Source: an uncultured Megamonas sp. (GTDB lineage: Bacteria > Bacillota_C > Negativicutes > Selenomonadales > Selenomonadaceae). From it: DNA of 40,679 nt. The stretch lies in the NCBI GenBank assembly GCA_900556715.1, contig USPM01000006.1, forward strand, positions 1 through 40,679, in the 5' to 3' direction. A program made the translations under genes and the position numbers. Every line of letters begins with the position of its first letter. Position 1 is the first letter of the stretch. This document shows positions 8,211 to 17,499 of this stretch, in pieces. Below the pieces are notes generated by a model. It was not told where the DNA came from, ran no database searches, and worked only from the letters and a program-made list of their open reading frames with translations.

Positions 8211-8957
8211 TTATTTAGGTGTTTTTGTAAAAACGTCGTTAAATAAAGATGAAATTTTTATTTTTGCTTGATTTTTTAATTTTTGTCCGAATAACATTTC
8301 AGCGATGACTAAATCTGTAGGCGTAGTAACTTTGATATTACTATAATCACCCATGACGAGTTTTACTGCATGGCTAGTGCGACGAACAAGGCTGGCTTCA
8401 TCAGTACCTAAGAAATTATCTTCTTGAGCTTTTCTATGAGCTTCAATTAAGATATCTTTTTTAAATCCCTGTGGTGTTTGAATAGACCATAATTTATTTC
8501 TATCAGGAACTCTTTCGATAAATCCCATTTCATTGATTTCCGCTGTAGTGTCTTTTACAGGAACAGCACAGACAGCAGAGCCAGATATCATGACTTCATT
8601 TACTACATTTTGAATGACTGTTTCAGAGATTAAAGGCCTAGCGGCATCATGTACAAGTACAATGTCGCAGTTAGCATCAACTGCCATTAAACCATTATAG
8701 ACAGAGTATTGACGTTCAGAGCCACCAGCTACGATTTTGTAAGGTTTTAATTTAGGCACTTTGCTTAATACTTTGCGGATAATTTCCATTTCTTTTACAT
8801 CTACAGCGATGATTAATTCATCAATACAATCACAACGAGAAAATGTAAGTAGGGTTTGAATTAAAATAGGTTTACCGGAAAGCTCAGTGAAAATTTTGTT
8901 GAAGCCAAGTCCCATGCGTTTTCCTTGTCCAGCTGCGGGGAAAATAACAGAAACCAT
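8211..8957 (-). CDS. ispD: 2-C-methyl-D-erythritol 4-phosphate cytidylyltransferase
   Basis: This enzyme transfers CMP to methylerythritol phosphate in the MEP pathway. The N-terminal nucleotide-binding loop FPAAGQGKRMG (6-16), DIVLVHDAARPLI and the TPQGFK motif are all intact. The 248-residue length is about 15 longer than many homologues because of a basic C-terminal tail (KLKNQAKIKISSLFNDVF). The ATG has AAAGGAGG upstream. A terminator separates it from yacL, yet no clear promoter is seen, so it may rely on partial read-through. Confidence 0.97.
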   Translation of the reverse strand: MVSVIFPAAGQGKRMGLGFNKIFTELSGKPILIQTLLTFSRCDCIDELIIAVDVKEMEIIRKVLSKVPKLKPYKIVAGGSERQYSVYNGLMAVDANCDIVLVHDAARPLISETVIQNVVNEVMISGSAVCAVPVKDTTAEINEMGFIERVPDRNKLWSIQTPQGFKKDILIEAHRKAQEDNFLGTDEASLVRRTSHAVKLVMGDYSNIKVTTPTDLVIAEMLFGQKLKNQAKIKISSLFNDVFTKTPK

Positions 8958-9007
8958 AAAAATACCTCCTTTAGTTTCTTTTGTTTATTTGATTGAGTAA
9001 TAAAAAA

Positions 9008-9033
9008 GACTACGAAGTATATACCTCGTAGTC
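9008..9033 (-). terminator. Intrinsic terminator after yacL
   Basis: On the minus strand a 12-base stem with one G-U pair (GACTACGAGGTA/TACTTCGTAGTC) is followed by TTTTTTATT. It lies 11 bases after the yacL stop and interrupts the long run of co-directional genes. Confidence 0.8.
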
Positions 9034-9044
9034 CATTCATAGTT

Positions 9045-10178
9045 TTATTTTGGTTTGGCAAAAATCATGCGTCCTGCTGCTGTTTGTAATACAGATGTAA
9101 CAACAACATCTAATGTTTCATTGAGATGCTTATGACCACCTTCAACTACAATCATTGTACCGTCGTCTAAATAAGCAACACCTTGTCCTTGTTCTTTACC
9201 ATCTTTAACTACAGTTACTACCATAGTCTCACCAGGAATAACTACTGGTTTTATAGCGTTAGCTAATTCATTAATATTGAGAACTTGAACACCTTGTAAA
9301 TCTGCAACCTTATTTAAGTTGAAATCGTTAGTGATGATCTTTGCACCGATTTCTTGACCGAGACGAATTAATTTAGAATCAACGCCAGAGACGTCATCAT
9401 AATCATGGTGGTCAATTTTTACAAGCATATCAAATTCAGTTTGAATGCGTTTTAAGATATCAAGACCACGTCTTCCACGTGTTCTTTTGAGTAAATCTGA
9501 AGAATCGGCAATGAATTGTAATTCTTCCAATACGAAGACAGGAATTAATAATGTGCCTTCAATAAAGCCTGTTTTGCAAATATCAGCAATTCGGCCATCA
9601 ATAATAACACTTGTATCAAGCAATTTGTATGATGGAGTGTTTAATTCTGTTTGTATTTTATCTATAGAAGAAGTTGTATCATTTTTATTGATATCTTCTT
9701 TGAGGCGATTAGGCAATAAAGCAGTAATGTCTTTTCGTTTTTTTATGGTAATATACAAACCGAGATAACCAAAAACAATACTGAAAATAATTGGAATGTA
9801 AGGGCCAATTAAAGGAATTCTAGAGAATGCAACACCTAAAAGATTAGCAATAATAAGACCGATAGCTAAACCCAAGACACCAGCTAAAACATCGTGAATT
9901 GGCATTTTGCTGAGTTGACGTTCTACCCAAATAGAGAAGATACGTAACTTATTAATACAATAAGAAGATGAAATAAATCCAATAGAACCACCAATGATAC
10001 CACCGATAAGGATAGATAGAGCATTCATCATAGTCATATCTAAAATATCGAGGTTAATCTGTAAAAATTCAGCACTAATAATATAGGCTAAAACAGGACT
10101 AGCAAACTCTAGTAAAGTTGCCCCGATGATAACAGCAAAAACTGTTATAAAAAATTTTAAAACTCTATTCAATAACAC
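9045..10178 (-). CDS. PIN-TRAM domain membrane protein, YacL type
   Basis: The 377-residue protein begins with four membrane helices (about 9-30, 48-70, 92-115 and 122-146). A PIN nuclease-like domain follows from the LLDTSVIIDGRIADI motif to KIITNDFNLNKVADLQ, carrying the acidic metal-binding residues. A C-terminal TRAM domain (about 310-377) is likely to bind RNA. This is the conserved YacL protein found next to radA and ispD across Bacillota; its target is unknown. The start is GTG at 10178 with GGGGG unusually far upstream (about 13 bases). In Bacillus disA lies between radA and this gene; here it is absent. Confidence 0.93.
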   Translation of the reverse strand: MLLNRVLKFFITVFAVIIGATLLEFASPVLAYIISAEFLQINLDILDMTMMNALSILIGGIIGGSIGFISSSYCINKLRIFSIWVERQLSKMPIHDVLAGVLGLAIGLIIANLLGVAFSRIPLIGPYIPIIFSIVFGYLGLYITIKKRKDITALLPNRLKEDINKNDTTSSIDKIQTELNTPSYKLLDTSVIIDGRIADICKTGFIEGTLLIPVFVLEELQFIADSSDLLKRTRGRRGLDILKRIQTEFDMLVKIDHHDYDDVSGVDSKLIRLGQEIGAKIITNDFNLNKVADLQGVQVLNINELANAIKPVVIPGETMVVTVVKDGKEQGQGVAYLDDGTMIVVEGGHKHLNETLDVVVTSVLQTAAGRMIFAKPK

Positions 10179-10258
10179 TGTTGTAATTAAACCCCCTTTG
10201 CGAATGTGTTATAAATTTATTCTACTAAAATAATAAACAAAAGTCCATTAAGATTGCA

Positions 10259-10279
10259 AAATTATAATCAAATTATAAT
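10259..10279. repeat. Two AAATTATAAT direct repeats
   Basis: Two identical 10-base AT-only units spaced 11 bases apart, one helical turn, in the 134-base radA-yacL gap. They could be overlapping -10 elements or a protein site; chance in AT-rich DNA is also possible. Confidence 0.35.
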
Positions 10280-10312
10280 TTTTGGAATAATAAACATATA
10301 ATTTATATTATT

Positions 10313-11686
10313 TTAGTTAAATGCAATTTTTAAGGCTTCACTTAAATAACGAACTCCATGAATTTGTACATTGGGGGAAGCATGTTCAATGCGTTCTAAA
10401 TTTTTGGCAGGCAAGATAATATTTGTAAAACCCATGCGGATAGCTTCGCGAACTCTTATATCTGGCTGACTGACAGAGCGTACTTCGCCAGAAAGTCCGA
10501 CTTCACCAAAGATGATAGTTTGAGGTTTGATACTTTGATTGCGAAAGCTAGAGGCCATTGCACAGCAAAGAGCTAAATCGACAGCTGGATCATCTATTTT
10601 TATGCCACCTGCTACTTTTACATATACATCACAAGTGCCCATATTTAAATGCACGCGTTTTTCTAAGACTGCTAATAATAATTGAATTTTCTTGATATCT
10701 ATAGAGTCAGAAGTTCTGCGTGGCGGTACGTATGGTGTAGGAGCTACCAGAGATTGTATCTCTACTAAAAGTGGTCTAGTTCCTTCAAGGGCAGGAATGA
10801 TCACAGTACCTGATTCATTGCTGTTTTCTTCAGATAAAAACATTTTGGAAGCATCAGGAACATCGACAAGACCAGTTTCACGCATTTCAAAAATACCGAT
10901 TTCATTAGTATTACCAAAGCGGTTTTTTACAGCACGTAAAACGCGATATTCCGCATTGCGTTCGCCTTCAAAATAAAGTACTGTATCAACGATATGTTCA
11001 AGCACACGAGGACCTGCAAGTGTGCCATCTTTAGTTACATGACCAATGATGAAGATGGAGATATTATTTTGTTTGGCAATGCGAAGTAAGCTTACAGAAC
11101 ATTCACGTACTTGGCTGACGCTACCTGGTGCACTTTGTACATCAGGGCGAAAAATAGTTTGAATGGAGTCGATGATTAATAAATCTGGCTTTGTTTCAAG
11201 TACATGACGTTCAATGCGTTCTAAATCTGTTTCGCTTAGAACAAAGAGATTATCTTGAAGTGCATTTAATCTATCAGCTCGCATGCGAATTTGACGAGCA
11301 CTTTCTTCACCTGTTACATATAAAACTTTATGGGTAGTAGCTACATTAGCACAAATACGCAAATTTAAACTGGATTTACCAACACCAGGGTCACCGACCA
11401 TGAGGACAAGTGACCCTGGAATGATACCTCCACCTAAAACGCGATTCATTTCTACAGAGCCAGCACTAAATCTAGGTAAATCTTCTGTAGCAATTTCTTT
11501 TATGGGTTTAGGTGAACTATTTGTTTTATTTGTACTAAGGCTAAAACCACGATTATTAGAAGGAGTAACTTCTTCTAATTCTTCAACTAAAGTATTCCAC
11601 TGACCACAACCTGGGCATTTGCCAAGCCATTTAGGAACACTATAGCCACATTCTTGACATACATATAAGGTTTTGCGTTTAGCCAT
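10313..11686 (-). CDS. radA: DNA repair protein RadA/Sms
   Basis: This is a RecA-like branch-migration helicase acting in recombinational repair. The 457-residue protein has an N-terminal zinc finger (Cys10, Cys13, Cys24, Cys27), Walker A GDPGVGKS (98-105), the RadA-specific KNRFG motif (254-258), and a C-terminal Lon-protease-like domain with GEVGLSGEVRSV. The start ATG has AAGGA upstream. It lies 25 bases after a small 49-codon gene that follows clpC, within the clpC operon order. Confidence 0.98.
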   Translation of the reverse strand: MAKRKTLYVCQECGYSVPKWLGKCPGCGQWNTLVEELEEVTPSNNRGFSLSTNKTNSSPKPIKEIATEDLPRFSAGSVEMNRVLGGGIIPGSLVLMVGDPGVGKSSLNLRICANVATTHKVLYVTGEESARQIRMRADRLNALQDNLFVLSETDLERIERHVLETKPDLLIIDSIQTIFRPDVQSAPGSVSQVRECSVSLLRIAKQNNISIFIIGHVTKDGTLAGPRVLEHIVDTVLYFEGERNAEYRVLRAVKNRFGNTNEIGIFEMRETGLVDVPDASKMFLSEENSNESGTVIIPALEGTRPLLVEIQSLVAPTPYVPPRRTSDSIDIKKIQLLLAVLEKRVHLNMGTCDVYVKVAGGIKIDDPAVDLALCCAMASSFRNQSIKPQTIIFGEVGLSGEVRSVSQPDIRVREAIRMGFTNIILPAKNLERIEHASPNVQIHGVRYLSEALKIAFN

Positions 11687-11711
11687 AATAAGTTTCCTTG
11701 TAATTTTTTTA

Positions 11712-11861
11712 TTATTTGGATTTAATGTGTAAATATTTTTTGAGATATTTTGCCATGGATTTTACTAGCCAAACAATGGCGATTAAAAAATTTAACGTAA
11801 AATTTTTTATGCGTTTTATCAAAGATTTTTCAGCTAAAAAATTTTTTTGTACTTTATTCAT
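11712..11861 (-). CDS. Small basic protein, coupled to clpC (49 residues, unknown)
   Basis: An ATG overlaps the clpC stop codon by one base (TAATG) and opens a 49-codon frame that ends 25 bases before radA. The product is rich in lysine ([20 protein letters not shown] at the start, KYLKKYLHIKSK at the end) around a hydrophobic stretch, NFLIAIVWLV (about 24-33). It could lie at the membrane or be amphipathic. The overlap, the fit into the gap and the same direction support a real gene. There is no near-ideal ribosome site of its own (GAGG 13 bases upstream), and I know no family. Its place between clpC and radA is not the standard Bacillus arrangement. Confidence 0.5.
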   Translation of the reverse strand: MNKVQKNFLAEKSLIKRIKNFTLNFLIAIVWLVKSMAKYLKKYLHIKSK

Positions 11862-14404
11862 TATTTATTTGTAACCTCAAAATTATCTGTTAGATTTTCG
11901 ATATTTTCTGTAGGCAATACATCATCAACTTTAAAAGTCAATTTATCCTCAACACAATCTACAATTATTTTTTGCATGGATTTTATATTTTTTTGCAATA
12001 ATTGTTCAGCAAGTGGATCTTGAAGATAACGCTGAACAGCACGTTTTAATGGTCTAGCACCATATATTGTATTTGTGCCATGTTTTAATAAATATGATTT
12101 TACTTCATCTTTGATGACAAGTTCAATATTCATTTCTGCTAAGCGTTTTTCGACATCATTTAATAATAAAGTAACGATTTGAGTTAATTCTTTATCAGTT
12201 AATGGATCAAAGATGATTATTTCATCAATACGATTGAGAAATTCGGGTTTGAACTGTTTTTTTACTTCGTCCATGACTACTTTTTTTGCATTTTGTTTGA
12301 TGTCATTGTTGTTATTTACAGCAAAGCCCATAGTATTTACTTTTTGAGGCTGTAATTTAAACGCACCTGCATTTGAAGTCATGATGATGACTGTATTTTT
12401 AAAATCTACAGTTCTACCTTGGCTATCTGTTAAACGGCCATCTTCTAATACTTGAAGAAGAATATTGAAAATATCAGGATGTGCTTTTTCAATCTCATCT
12501 AATAAGATGACAGCATATGGTTTACGGCGTACTGCATCAGTTAATAGACCACCTTCATCGTAGCCTATATAGCCTGGAGGAGCACCGAGCATACGAGATA
12601 CGGTATGTTTTTCCATATATTCGGACATGTCAAAGCGGATCATGGCGGATTCATCACCGAAAATAGCTTCAGCTAATGAACGGGCTAATTCTGTTTTACC
12701 TACACCAGTAGGGCCTAAAAATAAAAAGGAACCTATAGGACGCTTAGGATCTTTTAATCCTGCTCTAGCACGGCGAATGGCTTTAGCTACAGCATTTACA
12801 CCTTCGTTTTGACCGACTACACGTTTATGAATTATATCTTCTATGTGTAAAAGTCGATCAGCTTCTTTAGCTACTAATTTTTTTACAGGGATACCAGTCC
12901 AAAGTGTAGCGACGTCGGCGATATCTTCTTCAGTTACACATATTTGAGCGTTATTTTGAGCTTCCCATGTAGTTTTAGCAGAGGTTAATTCTTCTTTGAT
13001 TTTTATTTCTTGATCGCGGATAGTCGCAGCTAATTCGTAATCTTGATTGTCGATAGCATTTTCTTTTGCTTTCTTTAAATCTTGGATTTTATCTTCTAAT
13101 TGAGAGATATTAGTAGGAATATTTACTGTTTTTAAGCGGACTTTAGCGGCAGCTTCGTCCATTAAATCAATAGCCTTATCTGGTAAAAATCTATCTGTGA
13201 TATAACGCTGGGAAATTTTTACAGCAGCTTTAATAGCTTCATCTGTGATTTTGGCACAGTGAAATTCTTCATATTTATTGCGAATTCCCTTTAAGATACT
13301 GATAGCGTCTTCAATACTAGGTTCATTTACCATAATGGTTTGAAAACGTCTTTCAAGAGCAGAGTCTTTTTCAATGTATTTTTTGTATTCTTTTAAAGTA
13401 GTAGCACCGATTACTTGGATTTCACCGCGTGATAGGGCAGGTTTTAAAATATTAGCAGCATCCATAGAGCCTTCAGAAGCACCAGCACCTACAAGTGTAT
13501 GCATTTCATCAATAAATAAAATGATATTTTGATCGGCGATGATTTCATCGATGATTTTTTTGAGTCTATCTTCAAAATCTCCACGGTATTTAGTACCTGC
13601 AACTAAGCTGGCCATATTTAAAGAGATTATACGCTTATGTGCTAAGATTTTGGGAATATTGCCATTGATTAAACGTTGGGCCAATCCTTCAGCTACAGCT
13701 GTTTTTCCTACACCAGGCTCACCTATTAAGATAGGGTTATTTTTAGTGCGACGCGATAAAATTTGAATTACACGTTCGATTTCGCGGTCACGACCAATGA
13801 CGGGATCTATTTTTTCTTCTTGAGCTAATGTATTTAAATCGCGACCGTATTTATTTAATAGTGGTGTAGATGAAGTATTTTTTGGAGTATCATTATTTTT
13901 CTTAGGCAAAGTGGAAGGTTTATCTTCTTTAAAGATATTTAATTTAGGCATATTGTTTAGAGTGTCTTCATTGAGTAGATCTAAAATAGCATCATGGATA
14001 ATATCTAAATCAGCACCTAAGGAGATGAGAATTTCACAAGCCATGCTGTCAGTATCGTAAATAATGCCGAGCAAAATATGCTCAGTGCCGATATAATCAT
14101 GTCCTAAAGCATGAGCTTGATCAACTGCGTATTCCATGATTGTTTTAGCTTCAGGAGAATAACCAATTTCTTCTGTATTGACTTCATCAAACACTTGATT
14201 TTCTACTAACTCATGGACTCTTTGTCTTACAGTATATAAATCTATGCCGATGGAAGATAGAGCTTTAGCAGCTACATTTGTACCTTCATGTAATAAGCCT
14301 AATAAAATATGTTCAGTACCTACATGGCGATGTTTTAAGTGTTTTGCTTCATATTGAGCTAATTTCAAGACTTTTATAGCAGATTGAGTAAAGCGTCCTT
14401 GCAT
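11861..14404 (-). CDS. clpC: ATP-dependent Clp protease ATPase subunit ClpC
   Basis: This Hsp100 unfoldase feeds ClpP and, with McsB, degrades arginine-phosphorylated proteins. The 847-residue protein has two N-terminal Clp repeats (1-145), AAA1 with Walker A GEPGVGKT (228-235) and Walker B LFIDE (296-300), a UVR/middle coiled-coil domain (about 435-470) that defines ClpC, and AAA2 with GPTGVGKT (564-571). The poorly conserved C-terminal tail ends [14 protein letters not shown]. It is the fourth gene of the CtsR-controlled series, 26 bases after mcsB. Its stop overlaps a small downstream gene. No clpP is present in the window. Confidence 0.98.
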   Translation of the reverse strand: MQGRFTQSAIKVLKLAQYEAKHLKHRHVGTEHILLGLLHEGTNVAAKALSSIGIDLYTVRQRVHELVENQVFDEVNTEEIGYSPEAKTIMEYAVDQAHALGHDYIGTEHILLGIIYDTDSMACEILISLGADLDIIHDAILDLLNEDTLNNMPKLNIFKEDKPSTLPKKNNDTPKNTSSTPLLNKYGRDLNTLAQEEKIDPVIGRDREIERVIQILSRRTKNNPILIGEPGVGKTAVAEGLAQRLINGNIPKILAHKRIISLNMASLVAGTKYRGDFEDRLKKIIDEIIADQNIILFIDEMHTLVGAGASEGSMDAANILKPALSRGEIQVIGATTLKEYKKYIEKDSALERRFQTIMVNEPSIEDAISILKGIRNKYEEFHCAKITDEAIKAAVKISQRYITDRFLPDKAIDLMDEAAAKVRLKTVNIPTNISQLEDKIQDLKKAKENAIDNQDYELAATIRDQEIKIKEELTSAKTTWEAQNNAQICVTEEDIADVATLWTGIPVKKLVAKEADRLLHIEDIIHKRVVGQNEGVNAVAKAIRRARAGLKDPKRPIGSFLFLGPTGVGKTELARSLAEAIFGDESAMIRFDMSEYMEKHTVSRMLGAPPGYIGYDEGGLLTDAVRRKPYAVILLDEIEKAHPDIFNILLQVLEDGRLTDSQGRTVDFKNTVIIMTSNAGAFKLQPQKVNTMGFAVNNNNDIKQNAKKVVMDEVKKQFKPEFLNRIDEIIIFDPLTDKELTQIVTLLLNDVEKRLAEMNIELVIKDEVKSYLLKHGTNTIYGARPLKRAVQRYLQDPLAEQLLQKNIKSMQKIIVDCVEDKLTFKVDDVLPTENIENLTDNFEVTNK

Positions 14405-14430
14405 AATAAAATCCTTCCTCTAGTTTAAAA

Positions 14431-15501
14431 TCAGCTCTTCGATATATCTGGGGCTAATTCTTGCAATATTTTTCTGATGATATGAGCACGTTGTTTATCA
14501 ATTTCTTGTGGTGTCATATTTTCATTTTGTTGTAAACTTTGAATGTAATTTTTTTGGCTAGCAATCAATAAGATATTTAAAAGTTCAGGTTTTGTTTCAT
14601 CAATTATGCCAAGGTCAATACCTAAACGAACTTTACTTACTAAATCTAGCATTTCATTTTCGGAGATAAAGCGAGCATATTTTAAAATACCGAAAGAACG
14701 CCATACACGATTGGCGAGTTTATCAGGAGAATAATTCAAAAGTGCCTTTCTAGCTTCACGTTCGTGAGAGATAATTTCAGTTACAGTGCTAGTGAGATTA
14801 TCGATTAATTCTTGTTCTTTAAAGCCTAGTGTTAACTGATTATCGATCTGAAAGATATTACCAGCATTGTCTTCGCCAAAGAAATTGCGGATAGCTAAGC
14901 CTAATTGTGGTGAAATATTAACGATTTTTGACAATTGTTGAGTCATTACAAGTGCTGGTAAGTGTAGTAAGACAGAAGCACGAAGACCTGTGCCTAAGTT
15001 GGTAGGGCAAGCAGTTAAATAGCCCATTTTTTCATCAAAGGCAATATTTAAATATGCTTCAATAGCATCGTCGATAGCAAAAGCTCTGGCTAAAGGAGTA
15101 TTTAAATCTAAACCAGCAGACATACACTGAATGCGTAAATGGTCATCTTCATTTACCATGATGGCAACTGAAGCATCTTGACTTAAAATCAATAATCTAT
15201 TTTCAGGATTATTCAATAATTTTTTACTGATAAGACGTTTTTCAACTAATACTTGTTGTTCTAAATGCGTCAATTTATCGATTTCAAGATAGTCAAATTT
15301 TAGACCTGTAGCACTTTCAATAGCAGGTATTAAACGAATGATTAATTCTTTAATTTGGGCTAGATCATTGATACTAGCACGATTAGGAAATGGCAAATTT
15401 TTTAAATTACGTGCTAGGCGAACTCTACTAGCTAAGACAATGTCTGCTTCATTACCTAAAGTAGTGAGCCAAGATAATTGAGGAGTGGAGAAGTTAGTCA
15501 T
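14431..15501 (-). CDS. mcsB: Protein-arginine kinase McsB
   Basis: This phosphagen-kinase homologue phosphorylates arginines to mark proteins for ClpCP. The 356-residue protein carries SRVRLARNLKNLPFPN (about 25-40), the NEDDHLRIQ substrate loop (about 117-125), and CPTNLGTGLRASVLLHLP, the active-site cysteine and nucleotide-binding region. The frame runs back to a TTG at 15510, but the ATG at 15501 has GGAG 9 bases upstream. It overlaps the mcsA stop by 8 bases, so the kinase and its activator are coupled. Confidence 0.97.
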   Translation of the reverse strand: MTNFSTPQLSWLTTLGNEADIVLASRVRLARNLKNLPFPNRASINDLAQIKELIIRLIPAIESATGLKFDYLEIDKLTHLEQQVLVEKRLISKKLLNNPENRLLILSQDASVAIMVNEDDHLRIQCMSAGLDLNTPLARAFAIDDAIEAYLNIAFDEKMGYLTACPTNLGTGLRASVLLHLPALVMTQQLSKIVNISPQLGLAIRNFFGEDNAGNIFQIDNQLTLGFKEQELIDNLTSTVTEIISHEREARKALLNYSPDKLANRVWRSFGILKYARFISENEMLDLVSKVRLGIDLGIIDETKPELLNILLIASQKNYIQSLQQNENMTPQEIDKQRAHIIRKILQELAPDISKS

Positions 15502-16048
15502 TTTGGTCAACTCCTTTATCTAAATTTTGTTTAGCGTGTAATTGATTTTCTAAAACTTTGATGCGGTCACGTAAGACAGCTGCCTGTTCATATTCTTCAG
15601 CTTCAACATATTTAGTTATTTGTTTACGTAAATTTAAAATTTCTTGTTTTAGACTTAAAGTACCGCCAGCACGATTAGGTATTTTACCAGTATGAGTGCT
15701 AGAACCATGAATTCGACGAAGTAGAGGTTCTAGAGCAAGGGCAAAAGTCTTATAACAATCGCTACAGCCTATTTTTCCTGTTCGCGTAAAATCTTGATAG
15801 CTCATATGACAGCTAGGGCAAACAAGAGGTTTTTTTAAATTATTAGTATCGCTATGTTTAGTAGCTCTAGGTTCATGATTAAAAATTCCAGATAAAAAGT
15901 CATTTATAGAAAATACATTTTGTTTTTCAGCTAATAGGCCTAATTTAGTAGCACATAATTCACAGAGATGATGTTCTACTTGTCCTTGACTTGTAATTTC
16001 AGTCACATAAATACTAGCTTCATGTTTATGGCATTCATCACATAACAT
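15494..16048 (-). CDS. mcsA: McsA, activator of the McsB arginine kinase
   Basis: The 184-residue protein has four CxxC pairs (CDEC, CELC, CPSC, CSDC) forming two zinc-binding modules. A C-terminal UVR motif follows, LRKQITKYVEAEEYEQAAVL, resembling the one in ClpC. McsA binds and activates McsB and helps CtsR control. The ATG at 16048 has GGAGG at 8 bases; the in-frame TTG one codon earlier is less likely. It follows ctsR by 36 bases. Confidence 0.96.
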   Translation of the reverse strand: MLCDECHKHEASIYVTEITSQGQVEHHLCELCATKLGLLAEKQNVFSINDFLSGIFNHEPRATKHSDTNNLKKPLVCPSCHMSYQDFTRTGKIGCSDCYKTFALALEPLLRRIHGSSTHTGKIPNRAGGTLSLKQEILNLRKQITKYVEAEEYEQAAVLRDRIKVLENQLHAKQNLDKGVDQND

Positions 16049-16084
16049 CAAAAATGCCTCCTTTATACAATGTTAAAAAATAAA

Positions 16085-16531
16085 TTAGCTAAAATTAGCT
16101 AAAGTCATGATTAAAGATTTAATAAATGATACGCGTTCTTTTGGTTCTAATTTTTCAAAAACAACTGATAAAGTCTGTAACAATAAAGCAGCTTCACGTT
16201 TTTTTATAAGATCGCGTTTGAATAAATAATGGATGATATTATTTACTTCATCAAGAGTTATATCTTCATCTATTTTTGCTAAAATATCTTGATAGATTAA
16301 ATCTTGAAGAGGAACTCTACCGATGCGGATAAATCCACCAAGACCACGACGAGATTCGACAACGAAACCTTTATCTTGAGTAAAACGTGTGCTCAATACA
16401 TAACTTATCTGAGAAGGAGCACAAGATATTTCATCGGCAATATCTGAGCGTTTTAATTCTACTTTGCGATTATGCTCAGCCGCCAGACGACGTAGGATAT
16501 AATCTTCAATTAAATCAGCTATATTGCTCAT
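16085..16531 (-). CDS. ctsR: Transcriptional repressor CtsR
   Basis: This dimeric repressor of heat-shock protease genes is inactivated by heat. The 148-residue protein starts MSNIADLIEDYILRRL. It shows a winged helix with ELKRSDIADEISCAPSQISY and VLSTRF, then the glycine-rich wing SRRGLGGFIRI that serves as the thermosensor in Bacillus, then a helical C-domain. The ATG at 16531 has AAGGTG upstream; 11 earlier in-frame codons are not needed. A candidate operator lies in its own promoter, so the operon is probably autoregulated. Confidence 0.97.
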   Translation of the reverse strand: MSNIADLIEDYILRRLAAEHNRKVELKRSDIADEISCAPSQISYVLSTRFTQDKGFVVESRRGLGGFIRIGRVPLQDLIYQDILAKIDEDITLDEVNNIIHYLFKRDLIKKREAALLLQTLSVVFEKLEPKERVSFIKSLIMTLANFS

Positions 16532-16571
16532 ATTAATCACCTTTATTTTAAATATTTTTATCACTAATTAT

Positions 16572-16600
16572 ATTATAATTTGACATTTTGACTTAAGCAA
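16572..16600 (-). promoter_or_regulatory. ctsR operon promoter with candidate CtsR operator
   Basis: On the minus strand TTGCTT, a 17-base spacer and TATAAT. The spacer holds a direct repeat AGTCAAA-A-TGTCAAA (16579-16593). CtsR sites in Bacillus are RGTCAAA-NAN-RGTCAAA, so the half-sites match well but the gap is one base instead of three. A repressor bound here would block polymerase. Confidence 0.7.
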
Positions 16601-16681
16601 GTTTTTTATTTCTGAGTCCTTTAAAAGCGATGAAAAGCAATAAAATAATAAGTAAAAAAATATAAGCTTTTTACTGATAAT

Positions 16682-16738
16682 AAAATAAAAGCATTCAATA
16701 GTTAGAAACAAAGTCTAATTATTAAATGCTTTTATTTT
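16682..16738 (-). terminator. Long-stem terminator of xpt
   Basis: A 25-base stem with two G-U positions and a 7-base loop (AACAAAG on the plus strand) begins 17 bases after the xpt stop. On the minus strand its right arm ends in a T-rich run (CTTTTATTTTATTAT). Confidence 0.8.
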
Positions 16739-16755
16739 AATAATAAGTACATATA

Positions 16756-17337
16756 TTATTGTTCTCTAAATGTGATTTTACCAGTAGTATCATCCATAGA
16801 ATCAACAATAGCGAGTGATTCTAAATGAATGCCCTGAGCACGTAAATCAGCTCCGCCTTTTTGGAAACCTTTTTCAATGACGATGCCAGCACCCACAAGT
16901 TCAGCACCAGCAGATTTTACGATTTCAATAAGACCTTTTAAAGCATTGCCATTAGCTAAAAAGTCATCAATTAATAATACTTTATCATCTTTAGTCAAGA
17001 ATTTTTTAGAAACAATTACGTCATAAACTTTATTATGAGTGAAAGATTCTACCTTACTTGTATATACAGCACCTGCAATATTTTTGGATTTACTTTTTTT
17101 GGCAAAAACTACAGGTACATCAAAGAATTCAGCAACAATGCAAGCAATACCAATACCAGAAGCTTCAATAGTAAGTATTTTTGTAATTTCATTATCAGCA
17201 AATAATCTTTTAAATTCTTTACCTATTTCACGGAATAATTTGATATCCATTTGATGATTTAAAAAGCTATCAACTTTTAAAACATTTCCTTCTCTAACGA
17301 TACCATCTTTTTGTATTCTCTCTTCGAGCAATCGCAT
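16756..17337 (-). CDS. xpt: Xanthine phosphoribosyltransferase
   Basis: This enzyme salvages xanthine to XMP with PRPP. The 193-residue protein matches the Xpt family throughout. It starts [12 protein letters not shown], contains the [18 protein letters not shown] segment, and has the PRPP-binding loop [14 protein letters not shown] (120-133). The ATG at 17337 is preceded by AGGAGG. It has its own promoter and terminator, yet lies just downstream of the xanthine-dehydrogenase-type genes, fitting a purine block. No purine riboswitch consensus is seen in its leader, unlike Bacillus xpt. Confidence 0.95.
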   Translation of the reverse strand: MRLLEERIQKDGIVREGNVLKVDSFLNHQMDIKLFREIGKEFKRLFADNEITKILTIEASGIGIACIVAEFFDVPVVFAKKSKSKNIAGAVYTSKVESFTHNKVYDVIVSKKFLTKDDKVLLIDDFLANGNALKGLIEIVKSAGAELVGAGIVIEKGFQKGGADLRAQGIHLESLAIVDSMDDTTGKITFREQ

Positions 17338-17384
17338 GCGACTTTTCCTCCTAAAAATTTTCCGTCTATAAATATATAAACTAT

Positions 17385-17413
17385 ATTTTACCTATTTTTT
17401 ACGATTGTTGCAA
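17385..17413 (-). promoter_or_regulatory. Promoter of xpt
   Basis: On the minus strand TTGCAA, a 17-base spacer and TAAAAT. The predicted leader is about 40 bases, too short for a purine riboswitch. Confidence 0.6.
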
Positions 17414-17439
17414 GATTTTTCTGATGGATATATAAGAAA

Positions 17440-17468
17440 AAATAGGTTAGATTATATCTAACCTATTT
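17440..17468 (-). terminator. Terminator of the xanthine dehydrogenase genes
   Basis: A perfect 13-base stem (AAATAGGTTAGAT and its complement) with a 3-base loop is followed on the minus strand by a T-run (TTTTTTCTT). It ends 31 bases after the large-subunit stop. Confidence 0.88.
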
Positions 17469-17499
17469 AAATCCTAAAGGTTTTAGGCATATATACGAT

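Noticed and set aside
17338..17439. Possible purine riboswitch ahead of xpt, as in Bacillus
   Set aside because: The conserved purine-aptamer core is absent, and the predicted leader after the promoter is only about 40 bases.
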